This document shows positions 50,337 to 58,456 of a stretch of DNA of 64,000 bases, piece by piece. The position numbers and the translations under genes are program-made. Within the stretch, counting starts at the first letter, position 1. Every line of letters starts with the position of its first letter. The DNA comes from an uncultured Ruminococcus sp. (GTDB taxonomy: Bacteria; Bacillota; Clostridia; Oscillospirales; Acutalibacteraceae), in the NCBI GenBank assembly GCA_902785365.1, contig CACZYC010000001.1, positions 204,196 to 268,195 of the forward strand. Direction: 5' to 3'. A model generated the notes under the pieces. It made no database searches, was not told where the DNA came from, and saw only the letters and a program-made list of their open reading frames with translations.

Positions 50337-51428
50337 ATGGGACAGCAGCAAGATAAAAAAACCATTGTAAAAGAGCTTATGGAGCTCGGAAAATCAAAAG
50401 GTAATCTTACAAACGATGAAATCATCGAAGCTCTGGGAGAAATGGAATTTAAGCCCGAGGAGCTTGAAAAACTTTATGATAACCTCGAACAGCAGGGTAT
50501 CGAGATTATCGAGGATGTACAGAACATCGACTTTGAGGAAATCACCGAGATTGCCGAACAGCAGAAGAAGGACGCGTCTCCCGAATCCTCCGACTCAATG
50601 TCAATCGATGATCCCGTCAAGGTTTACCTCAAAGAAATCGGACGTGTTCCTCTGCTCACACCTGAGGAAGAGGTTGAACTCGCTATTAAGATCTCCGAGG
50701 GAGATTTGCAGGCTAAAAAGCGCCTTTCCGAAGCCAATCTCCGTCTGGTTGTTAGTATCGCCAAGCGTTACCTCGGACGCGGAATGCAGTTCCTCGATTT
50801 GATTCAGGAGGGTAACCTCGGTCTTATCAAGGCTGTCGAGAAGTTCGACTACACCAAGGGATTTAAGTTCTCTACATATGCTACATGGTGGATTCGTCAG
50901 GCTATCACAAGAGCCATCGCTGACCAGGCACGCACAATCCGTATTCCCGTTCATATGGTTGAAACAATCAATAAAGTCAAGAAAGTCAGCACACAGATTC
51001 TCCATGAAAAAGGCCACGAGCCGACTTCTGAGGAGATTGCAGAAAAGCTTGATATCTCCGTCGAGAAGGTTCGTGAGATTGTCAGAGTAGCTCAGGAGCC
51101 CGTATCCCTTGAAACTCCGATAGGCGAGGAGGAGGACAGCCACCTCGGTGACTTTATCCCCGATAGCGATACTCCCGCTCCCGCGGACGAAGCCAGCCAC
51201 GCCCTCTTAAAAGAACAGCTCGAGGAAGTTCTCGCTACATTAACTCCCCGTGAGGCAAAGGTGCTCAGACTTCGCTTTGGTCTTGAAGACGGCAAGAGCC
51301 GTACTCTTGAGGAAGTAGGTTCTGAGTTCAAGGTTACCCGTGAGCGTATCCGTCAGATTGAGGCTAAAGCCCTAAGAAAGCTCCGCCACCCTTCACGAAG
51401 CAAAAAACTCAAGGATTACCTTGATTAA
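50337..51428 (+). CDS. rpoD: Principal sigma factor SigA/RpoD
   Basis: Housekeeping sigma factor, 363 residues. Region 1.2 at about 86-110 ([22 protein letters not shown]), region 2 with [36 protein letters not shown], region 3 and region 4.2 ending [32 protein letters not shown]. The N-terminal region 1.1 is short, as in Firmicutes. It matches the many TTGACA/TATAAT promoters in this window. Confidence 0.96.
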   Translation: MGQQQDKKTIVKELMELGKSKGNLTNDEIIEALGEMEFKPEELEKLYDNLEQQGIEIIEDVQNIDFEEITEIAEQQKKDASPESSDSMSIDDPVKVYLKEIGRVPLLTPEEEVELAIKISEGDLQAKKRLSEANLRLVVSIAKRYLGRGMQFLDLIQEGNLGLIKAVEKFDYTKGFKFSTYATWWIRQAITRAIADQARTIRIPVHMVETINKVKKVSTQILHEKGHEPTSEEIAEKLDISVEKVREIVRVAQEPVSLETPIGEEEDSHLGDFIPDSDTPAPADEASHALLKEQLEEVLATLTPREAKVLRLRFGLEDGKSRTLEEVGSEFKVTRERIRQIEAKALRKLRHPSRSKKLKDYLD

Positions 51429-51456
51429 TAAAGCATTTAGCATTTAGTGAATAGTG

Positions 51457-51486
51457 AAGGGCGACCGATTTCGGTCGCCCTTTTTA
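51457..51486 (+). terminator. Terminator of dnaG-rpoD
   Basis: A 12-bp stem AAGGGCGACCGA/TCGGTCGCCCTT with a 2-base gap (about four unpaired in practice) and a T run. The preceding GCATTTAGTGAA tract and the stem are repeated in similar form after the LRR gene at 52804. Confidence 0.85.
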
Positions 51487-51598
51487 TAGTCAATTTGTAT
51501 AAATAATCTTGCGTAATTTTGTGCAACAATTTTATTATATATATGATAAAATGTAATTGTGTATATTTAGAGTAATAACGCTTTGAAAGGAGAATACT

Positions 51599-52804
51599 AT
51601 GAAAAAAACAGTCAGTATAGTTTTAGCGATAATAATGATAGTCGGCATATTCTCCGCTGTACCTTTTACGGCGTCTGCCAACCCCAATTATACATATAAT
51701 GTCATAAACGATAACGAGGCTGAGATTACAGGCTACCTCGACTCTGAGCCCATTATCTCAATTCCATCCTCTATTGACGGCTATAGGGTAACAAAAATCG
51801 CCAAACAAGCCTTCTACGACAATGACGATATAGAGGAGGTTGTTTTCCCTGATACTCTTGAGAACATCGGCGATGAAGCTTTTAGCGACTGTTCCTCGAT
51901 TACTGATGTAACGTTCAATGACGGTCTTAAGAAAATCGGCTTCAGCGCGTTTGACAGCTGTGATTCTCTGGGTGAAGTCGATATTCCCGAGACAGTTGAG
52001 TTTATCGGCGCAAGCGCGTTCTCATCGTGTCACGCTCTCAGATATGTGTGGCTTTACGAGGGACTGCAGACAATCGACGGGTACGCGTTCTATAACTGCG
52101 AGAACCTCAAGGAAGTTTCCGTTCCCGACAGCGCGTTCCAGATTATAAGTAAAGCTTTCGGCTACAAATATAACGCAAGCGAAGAAACCCAGGAGCCTGT
52201 CGACGGCTTTGTACTGAGCGGATACGCTGGCTCGGCGGCTGAGAACTACGCCAAGAATCATAGCCTCACATTCAATTATCTTCCTATTCCCGTAACCGTT
52301 AAAATGGAAAAATCTATGTTCACATATACAGGCAAGGCGATAAAGCCCTCTGTCACAGTAACCGATATGAGAGGCGACAAGCTTGTTAAGGATACGGACT
52401 ATACCCTTGTATATCCCAAAAGCCCTGTAAATGTGGGCTCGTACACTATTGACGTAAAGCTCAAGGGCAAGTACAGCGGCGTTGAATTCGCGCTCTATGT
52501 AATCAAGGCGGCTAAGAACCCGATGACGGTCAAGGCGACGGCTAAAACAGTTAAGTACAAGACTGTAAAGAAAAAGAACGTCACCGTTAAGCCTTTGACG
52601 GTTAAAAAGGCTCAGGGCACCGTTACATACAAAAAGCTCAAGGGCAGCAAAATGATTACCGTCAACAAAAAGACAGGTAAGTTTACAGTCAAGAAAGGAA
52701 TCAAGAAGAACACCTACACAATTAAGGTGAAGGTGAGCGCAAAGGGCAACAAGAATTACGAGAGCCTGAGCAAGACTGTAAACGTTAAGATTAAAGTTAA
52801 ATAA
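51599..52804 (+). CDS. BspA-type LRR surface protein
   Basis: Secreted protein of 401 residues: signal peptide 1-27, an N-terminal strand region, about five LRR_5 repeats (residues ~55-185; AFYDNDDIEEVVFP, AFSDCSSITDVTFNDGLKKIG and similar), then a stem of two Ig-like/MBG-type beta domains (about 218-400; VTVKMEKSMFTYTGKAIKPSVTV; KVKVSAKGNKNYESLSKTVNVKIKVK). The very lysine-rich C-terminus is consistent with electrostatic binding to the wall; no sortase or dockerin signal is seen. Likely adhesion or carbohydrate/protein binding. ATG follows GAAAGGAGA. Confidence 0.78.
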   Translation: MKKTVSIVLAIIMIVGIFSAVPFTASANPNYTYNVINDNEAEITGYLDSEPIISIPSSIDGYRVTKIAKQAFYDNDDIEEVVFPDTLENIGDEAFSDCSSITDVTFNDGLKKIGFSAFDSCDSLGEVDIPETVEFIGASAFSSCHALRYVWLYEGLQTIDGYAFYNCENLKEVSVPDSAFQIISKAFGYKYNASEETQEPVDGFVLSGYAGSAAENYAKNHSLTFNYLPIPVTVKMEKSMFTYTGKAIKPSVTVTDMRGDKLVKDTDYTLVYPKSPVNVGSYTIDVKLKGKYSGVEFALYVIKAAKNPMTVKATAKTVKYKTVKKKNVTVKPLTVKKAQGTVTYKKLKGSKMITVNKKTGKFTVKKGIKKNTYTIKVKVSAKGNKNYESLSKTVNVKIKVK

Positions 52805-52821
52805 GCGTTTAGCATTTAGTG

Positions 52822-52847
52822 AAGGGCGACCGTCTGGTCGCCCTTAA
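52822..52847 (+). terminator. Terminator of LRR gene
   Basis: The 10-bp stem AAGGGCGACC/GGTCGCCCTT with GTCT loop (52822-52831, 52836-52845), weak T tail. Confidence 0.7.
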
Positions 52848-52875
52848 TTTCGCATTGCGCATTACGAATTGCGAA

Positions 52876-52953
52876 TTAAATATACAGCCTCGTTCCCGGA
52901 TACAGCATATTCGGGTTGCACATTCCGTTTTTCTTGGCTATATCCTCAACTGT
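52876..52953 (-). pseudogene. Truncated remnant of a second LysM gene
   Basis: On the minus strand 52876-52950 encodes VEDIAKKNGMCNPNMLYPGT + RLYI and a TAA stop, identical in protein to the last 24 residues of the intact LysM gene at 55107-55415. All eight base differences I count over these codons are at third positions and silent. The 5' part is missing: immediately upstream, at 52951, the TGTCATTCTGAG repeat begins. The downstream side (CATTGCGCATTACGAATTGC) also resembles the flank of the intact gene. Confidence 0.8.
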
Positions 52954-53150
52954 CATTCTGAGCTTGCTCCTCTGTCATTCCGAGCTTGCGAGGAATCCCC
53001 TTCCTCTATATACCGTGATAAAAAACAGGGGGATTCTTCGTCGTTTCGCTCCTCAGAATGACAGTTAAACCCATACCGTTATAAAGAGGAAGGGGAATCA
53101 TTCGACTATTCGCTCTGCGAATTGCCCTTTGAGCATCGCTCAGGATGACA
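52951..53150. repeat. Composite REP-like palindromic repeats
   Basis: Two TGTCATTCTGAG-type half sites (52951 and 52972) face CTCAGAATGACA (53052-53063) and a CTCAGGATGACA half site (53139-53150). Inner arms TTCCTCTATATACCG / CCGTTATAAAGAGGAA form a nested inverted repeat. It belongs to the family seen at 27062-27146. The rest of the 565-base gap (53151-53371) is AT-rich upstream sequence of the next gene, with no gene seen. Confidence 0.72.
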
Positions 53151-53371
53151 TTGTTTATGTTCACAAAAAAGTGCGTGTTTTTTAGTGCTCATTAAACAAA
53201 TATCCTCCTTCATATTCTACATTAAAGCTAATAGAAAATATACTGTAATAATGGTAGAATAAAATTGACGAAGGTGAACAATGTGAAGATTATCATAAAA
53301 TAAATGATAACTGTCACAAAACTTAGTTTCACGAGGTTATATATATAGAACAGAAAAAGGAGGTTATTCTT

Positions 53372-54967
53372 ATGAAAAAACTATTAGCAATACTATTATC
53401 ATTCATACTTGTTATCGGAACCGTAATCGGCGTAAACGCCGTTGTTTACTATTACGGAGCGGGCGGTCCCGATATGACGCTCAATTACTATATTGACAGC
53501 TCAAAAGTTCCTACAACAAATTTTACCGAACTCGAAATGAAAATTTTTTCCAGCTTTAACACATACGCTGAACAAAGCATTAAGCTCGACGGCAAATGGG
53601 TTTCATTCGGCACCGTTAAGGTTGAAAGCAGTATTGAGGGGGCAGAGCTAACCACAGGCTACACTGAAAGCCAAGGCGCTGTGACAATTTTCAAATTTAA
53701 ATCCGAAGAGGGCTTTGAAATAGCCGATAATCAGCCGTTCCTGTCTATCACAAATGTAAACGCTACTTTGTATACCGGTAACGACTCTATAGATTATATT
53801 GTTGATAAGCTTGTCGGCTCAGACGGAACGGATTACGCTGACAAGGAAGCGGTGACAACCGATTTAAAAATCCCCGAGGGTACTTACGCAACACTTCCGT
53901 GTCAGGGCGCTTTATATGTCAATAATCTTAGAGATACCGAAGTGACAGAGTCAACCGTAACAGAGCCGAGTTCTGAAACTCAGATGACCGAGCCTACAAC
54001 AGATACAGACGCGGCGTCTTTTGAAGAAGAACTTGCAGATAAATTCTATAATTATTGTGTTGATTATTGTGTAACCAATTTCGGAGCCAATGCTTCAGAT
54101 TTTGAAAATTGGGATAATACTTGGGGTTTAATATATAGCACAAAGGTAAGAATATTTGAATATATCCAAGCGGACGATATTGTTTATTTTTCAGGTCTTC
54201 CCAGTTGGATTGCGCTTGAACCCATGTCAATTATAAAAGAATATGGTAACTGGCGTATTTATTCAAGAAGTATAAACTGTCCTTCTGAGTTAGGTTTATA
54301 TGTTATGATTGAAGACAAAATATATACCATAGAAGAAGCTTGGGAGCAAGGCTTGGTTACGGACCTGACTCCTGTCGAAGGCTTTTCTAAATATACTGTA
54401 GTTACTCGTATTGATGAAACTCAATCAACCGAACCATCCGATATCACCGAGCCTACACAAGCAACTGAGCCGACTCAGGCAACCGAAGCTACACAGGCTA
54501 CAGAGCCCGCGACTCCGGCTCCTAAGATTGACAAAACAAAATCGAGCGTAAAGGCGGGCGGAACAGTTACACTGAAAGCAACTAACGGTACTGTAAAGAC
54601 ATGGAGCACATCTAATAAAGCTGTTGCAACGGTAAGCAAGGGCAAAGTAACAGGCTTGAAGAAAGGCTCCGCCACAATTTCAGCGACGCTTTCAACTGGC
54701 AAAAAGCTCACCTGTAAGGTGACTGTCACAACCTCGCCGAAGCTCTCAAAGAGCAGTGTAAGCGTCAAGAAAGGCAAAGCTGTATCTGTAAAGATTACTG
54801 GTAAAGCTTCAATCGTTAAGAATGTTTACACTAACACAAAGATTGCAAAAGTAGTTTCCAAGAATACCGCGACGGTCATTAAGGTTAGAGGGTTACGAAA
54901 GGGCTCAACGACGTTGAAAATAAAAGTCAACGGCGTGGTGCTGAAGTTAAAGGTTAAAGTTAAGTAA
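53372..54967 (+). CDS. Modular surface protein with Thr/Glu-rich linkers and Big_2 domain
   Basis: Secreted protein, 531 residues. Signal peptide about 1-26; an N-terminal beta domain (about 30-185); a first Thr/Glu/Ser linker (about 190-213); a second domain (about 215-350, rich in Tyr/Trp/Asn); a second linker with repeats of TEPTQA (about 352-385); then a C-terminal Big_2 bacterial Ig-like domain (about 388-460) and a lysine-rich beta domain (about 462-531). The second domain is AT-rich (32-37% GC by hand count of four 60-base lines, 54061-54300) against 45-48% in flanking parts. ATG follows AAAAAGGAGG. Likely a cell-surface binding protein; ligand unknown. Confidence 0.72.
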   Translation: MKKLLAILLSFILVIGTVIGVNAVVYYYGAGGPDMTLNYYIDSSKVPTTNFTELEMKIFSSFNTYAEQSIKLDGKWVSFGTVKVESSIEGAELTTGYTESQGAVTIFKFKSEEGFEIADNQPFLSITNVNATLYTGNDSIDYIVDKLVGSDGTDYADKEAVTTDLKIPEGTYATLPCQGALYVNNLRDTEVTESTVTEPSSETQMTEPTTDTDAASFEEELADKFYNYCVDYCVTNFGANASDFENWDNTWGLIYSTKVRIFEYIQADDIVYFSGLPSWIALEPMSIIKEYGNWRIYSRSINCPSELGLYVMIEDKIYTIEEAWEQGLVTDLTPVEGFSKYTVVTRIDETQSTEPSDITEPTQATEPTQATEATQATEPATPAPKIDKTKSSVKAGGTVTLKATNGTVKTWSTSNKAVATVSKGKVTGLKKGSATISATLSTGKKLTCKVTVTTSPKLSKSSVSVKKGKAVSVKITGKASIVKNVYTNTKIAKVVSKNTATVIKVRGLRKGSTTLKIKVNGVVLKLKVKVK

Positions 54968-55047
54968 ATTGTCCCACTTAGTTTAAGGGGGAAAGAAATC
55001 ATCTTTGCTGATTTCAAGGGGGATTATTATCTACACAAATAATAACT

Positions 55048-55080
55048 AAGGCTCGAAGCGTTTTGCTTCGAGCCTTAATT
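55048..55080. terminator. Terminator between Big_2 gene and LysM gene
   Basis: The perfect 12-bp stem AAGGCTCGAAGC/GCTTCGAGCCTT with GTTTT loop (55048-55059, 55065-55076) serves convergent genes. Confidence 0.8.
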
Positions 55081-55106
55081 ATACATTAAGCATTGTGAAT
55101 TATGAA

Positions 55107-55415
55107 TTAAATATAAAGTCTCGTTCCGGGATAAAGCATATTCGGGTTGCACATACCGTTTTTCTTTGCAATGTCCTCAACAGTTGTGCCGAACCGCTGA
55201 GCGATTGACCAGAGAGTGTCACCCGGACGTGTGACATAAATATACCCGTTTGCCGTGTCTGTGTCTACAGGTACGGTAATTGTTTGTCCCACATAAATCA
55301 TATTCGGGTCGGCGATATTATTTACGCTCAGAATCTTGTCAACGGTAGTTCCGAAGAAGTTCGCGATACCGAAAAGCGTGTTGCCTTTGCGTACTGTATA
55401 TGTTACTGTTTCCAT
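55107..55415 (-). CDS. Two-LysM-domain protein without signal peptide
   Basis: 102 residues made almost entirely of two LysM peptidoglycan/chitin-binding motifs (about 4-46 and 58-101): YTVRKGNTLFGIANFFGTTVDKILSVNN and YVTRPGDTLWSIAQRFGTTVEDIAKKNG. No signal peptide or membrane helix. In spore formers, such cytosolic LysM proteins can act in spore coat or cortex assembly, which is an inference here. The start at 55415 has GGAGGAG before it; an upstream in-frame ATG at 55433 overlaps that site. A truncated second copy lies 2.2 kb upstream at 52876-52953. Confidence 0.85.
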   Translation of the reverse strand: METVTYTVRKGNTLFGIANFFGTTVDKILSVNNIADPNMIYVGQTITVPVDTDTANGYIYVTRPGDTLWSIAQRFGTTVEDIAKKNGMCNPNMLYPGTRLYI

Positions 55416-55605
55416 AGTTTCTCCTCCATTCATTTCATACTATTCAAATGTATCGTTAAAGTGCACATAAAACAGCCTGAATTTTCTACATTCAGAAAAC
55501 GACGCAAATGATTTTAATTCTAAATTGGAAATATAATTTGCTCATAATTTGTTACAATTTAAAAGAATAGATTACTATGGATTTTTGTGTACTTCGGAGG
55601 TTATA

Positions 55606-58407
55606 ATGCCACTTAAAAAACTTATTTCGGCATTACTTGTTATAGCTATTGTTTTTACGGCTTTCGCCGCTGGTTACAGCGTTTCGGCGGCTGCCGACTA
55701 TGAAGCCAAAGCTAAAAAACTCGATAAAACCACGTTCGACGGTGAGCTCGGAGCGATTTATTCCAAATCGTCCACCACTTTCAGGGTGTGGGCACCGACT
55801 TCAAGCGACGTAAAGGTGAAGTTCTTTGAGTCTGGTGACAGCGAAGTCTACACTAAAATCATCAATATGAAGTTCAGGAAATCCACGGGCGTATGGTCGG
55901 CAACGGTCAAGGGTGACTTCAAGAATACCTACTACACCTACCTGATAAAAAGAGGTAAAAAGGTTTACGAAACCTATGATATCTACGCCAAAGCCTGCGC
56001 GGCTAACGGCAGACGTTCAATGGTTGTTGACCTCGATTCCACTAACCCAAAGGGTTGGGGAGAGGACAAGTATGTTTCTGTGGATAATCCTACCGACGCG
56101 ATTATATGGGAAGTACAGATAAGCGACTTTTCCTCCTCGGCGACTTCGGGAGTGAGCAGGCAAAACCGCGGAAAGTATCTGGCTTTCACCGAGAAGGGAA
56201 CCACCCTCAACGCTCAGGCTGACGCTCCCGCAACCTGTGTTGACTATTTAAAGGAGCTCGGCGTTAATTATGTTCATATTAACCCGTTTTACGATTTCGG
56301 TTCAATAGACGAGACCGATACTTCAAACAAAGACAGTAACTTCAACTGGGGCTATGACCCGATGAACTATAATGTACCCGAAGGTTCATATAGTACAGAC
56401 CCGACCAAGGGCGCAAAGCGAATCAAAGAATGTAAAAAGATGATTCAGGCTTTGCACAAGGCAGGTATAGGCGTCATAATGGACGTTGTTTACAACCATA
56501 CCCACGAGAGCAAAAACTCGGCGTTTAATCTTACCGTTCCGGATTACTACTATCGCATTAACGCGGACGGTTCATGGTCAAATGGCTCGGGGTGCGGAAA
56601 TGATACCGCTTCAGAACGCAAAATGTTCTCAAAATATATGACAGATTCTGTTATGTACTGGGCGCGTGAGTACCACATTGACGGCTTCCGATTTGACCTT
56701 ATGGGGCTTCACGATGTGGGGACTATGAACAAAATCCGCTCACAGCTGGATACTCTCGAAGGCGGAGAAAAGCTCCTTATGTACGGCGAGGCGTGGAACC
56801 TCAACACCACCGCCGACAGCGGTACGGAGCTTGCCAACCAGAATAATATGAGTAAGCTCAACACTCGTATAGCCGCTTTTGACGATACATTCCGCGACGG
56901 AGTGAAAGGCTCGACCAACGGCGCTGACAAAGGTTATATCCAGTCCGGCGAGGGCACAGGCAAGGTTAAGACAGGTATTATAGCTCAGGCTGACGGAACA
57001 ATGGGCTGGGCTCAATGCGCAAGTCAGGCAGTGACCTATGCTTCCTGTCACGATAACTTAACTTTATGGGACAAGCTTGTCCTTTCCGAAAAAGGCAAGG
57101 ACGCTAAGTACGATATACGATACAACGACCTCGTTGAGATGAATAAGCTCGCGGGAGCTCTCACACTGACCTCGCAAGGTACCAGCTTTATGCTTGCGGG
57201 CGAGGAATTCTGCCGAACTAAAAACGGCGACGAGAACTCCTATAAATCGGGAGTAAAGCTCAATCAGCTCGATTGGAACAGTCTCCACAAGTACGGAGAT
57301 GTTTCCGACTACTATAAAGGGCTCATAGAGGTTCGCAAGAATATCAGCGCGTTCAGAGACCCGACCGCTGAGACAGCCAAGAACATCAAGTTTGTCGAGA
57401 ACGCTCCCGAAGGCGTTATTGCATATACACTTAAAGATGAAAAATTCGGTACTGTAGCAGTGGCGTTTAACGCTTCCGACTCTAACCAAAGCGTAAACTT
57501 TGACGGCAGCTTTGTTCAGCTCGTCAATAAGAACGACGCGGGAATGACAAAGCTCGCGGACGTCGGCAACACGCTCAGCCTTGAGCCAAAATCCGCCGCC
57601 GTGCTTGTCGATAAAGTGGCTTTCAACGCCGCTGATGTTAAACCCGAATACGGCAAGGTGAATGTCCGCTATAAATGCGACGGTGAAGTGTTCAATTCTT
57701 ACGTTGTCAGAGGAAAGCTCGGAGAAGATTATTACATTACGCCGTTGTCCGATGTTATGATGAATTATAACATCAATAAAAAGCTGGGTGTAAATGGTAA
57801 GTTCTCCGAGGATATGAGCTATTGTACCTTTGAGTGCGAAAAATATGACGGAGTATACTCCACCGTAGTGTTTGAATGTCTTGACGATAAAAGCAATAGT
57901 ATTATTTTTGACAGTACGGTTCTCAAAAACCGTATGGGACAAGCGTACGAGACACCGTCCATTCCTTCGGTAGACGGATATACGCTGAATCTCCAGAAGC
58001 TGCCTCAAAACGGCTGCGGAGAATTCTCGGATAAAAACATCAAAGTAAAATATTACTACACCAAGAAGGCGAAGGACGACCTCACCTGTCGTGTGAATAT
58101 TGTATATATGTCTACGGACGGTAAAATCCTCGGCACTGACACCATGACGGGCGATGAGGGCACCTCGTACAAAACATCTCAGATTGAAATAGAAAACTAT
58201 GAGTTCAAGAGCGTTACCGATAACGCCGAGGGCGATTACAGCCAGATTGAGCACAATGTTTTGTATATATACTCTCCTGTTTCAATCGCTTCATATATAG
58301 GGATAATCCTCACGATTATCGCTTTTGTGCTGGTGATATCCGCGTTGGGACTTTTCTATCGCAGACGCAGGAGAAATGAGCTTATGAAAAAGCTCGACAT
58401 TTCATAA
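55606..58407 (+). CDS. Membrane-anchored type I pullulanase (CBM48-GH13-MucBP-like)
   Basis: Debranching enzyme cutting alpha-1,6 bonds of starch or pullulan, 933 residues from the start at 55606 (ATG after TTCGGAGG; an earlier in-frame ATG at 55549 lacks a site). Signal peptide 1-27; N-terminal CBM48-like beta domain (about 40-150); GH13 barrel with the pullulanase motif FNWGYDP (246-252), nucleophile D364 in FRFDLMG, acid/base E395 in YGEAW and D483 in CHDNLTLW. Then come two to three MucBP-like beta repeats (about 680-895), a membrane helix (about 897-920) and an RRRRR-type tail. It acts at the cell surface, held by its own membrane anchor, and is followed 49 bases later by a dockerin-bearing relative. 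Confidence 0.87.
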   Translation: MPLKKLISALLVIAIVFTAFAAGYSVSAAADYEAKAKKLDKTTFDGELGAIYSKSSTTFRVWAPTSSDVKVKFFESGDSEVYTKIINMKFRKSTGVWSATVKGDFKNTYYTYLIKRGKKVYETYDIYAKACAANGRRSMVVDLDSTNPKGWGEDKYVSVDNPTDAIIWEVQISDFSSSATSGVSRQNRGKYLAFTEKGTTLNAQADAPATCVDYLKELGVNYVHINPFYDFGSIDETDTSNKDSNFNWGYDPMNYNVPEGSYSTDPTKGAKRIKECKKMIQALHKAGIGVIMDVVYNHTHESKNSAFNLTVPDYYYRINADGSWSNGSGCGNDTASERKMFSKYMTDSVMYWAREYHIDGFRFDLMGLHDVGTMNKIRSQLDTLEGGEKLLMYGEAWNLNTTADSGTELANQNNMSKLNTRIAAFDDTFRDGVKGSTNGADKGYIQSGEGTGKVKTGIIAQADGTMGWAQCASQAVTYASCHDNLTLWDKLVLSEKGKDAKYDIRYNDLVEMNKLAGALTLTSQGTSFMLAGEEFCRTKNGDENSYKSGVKLNQLDWNSLHKYGDVSDYYKGLIEVRKNISAFRDPTAETAKNIKFVENAPEGVIAYTLKDEKFGTVAVAFNASDSNQSVNFDGSFVQLVNKNDAGMTKLADVGNTLSLEPKSAAVLVDKVAFNAADVKPEYGKVNVRYKCDGEVFNSYVVRGKLGEDYYITPLSDVMMNYNINKKLGVNGKFSEDMSYCTFECEKYDGVYSTVVFECLDDKSNSIIFDSTVLKNRMGQAYETPSIPSVDGYTLNLQKLPQNGCGEFSDKNIKVKYYYTKKAKDDLTCRVNIVYMSTDGKILGTDTMTGDEGTSYKTSQIEIENYEFKSVTDNAEGDYSQIEHNVLYIYSPVSIASYIGIILTIIAFVLVISALGLFYRRRRRNELMKKLDIS

Positions 58408-58456
58408 TCAGTAAATTATGCCTTTTCCCAGGCATTAAATATAAGGAGGAAACATT

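Noticed and set aside
55480..55605. Promoter for the first pullulanase
   Set aside because: Only scattered AT-rich hexamers with wrong spacing were found; none is good enough to list.
57064..58254. 396-residue open frame on the minus strand inside the first pullulanase
   Set aside because: It is antisense to a gene with clear catalytic motifs, has no ribosome binding site and its product shows no domain; the length comes from the codon pattern of the real gene.
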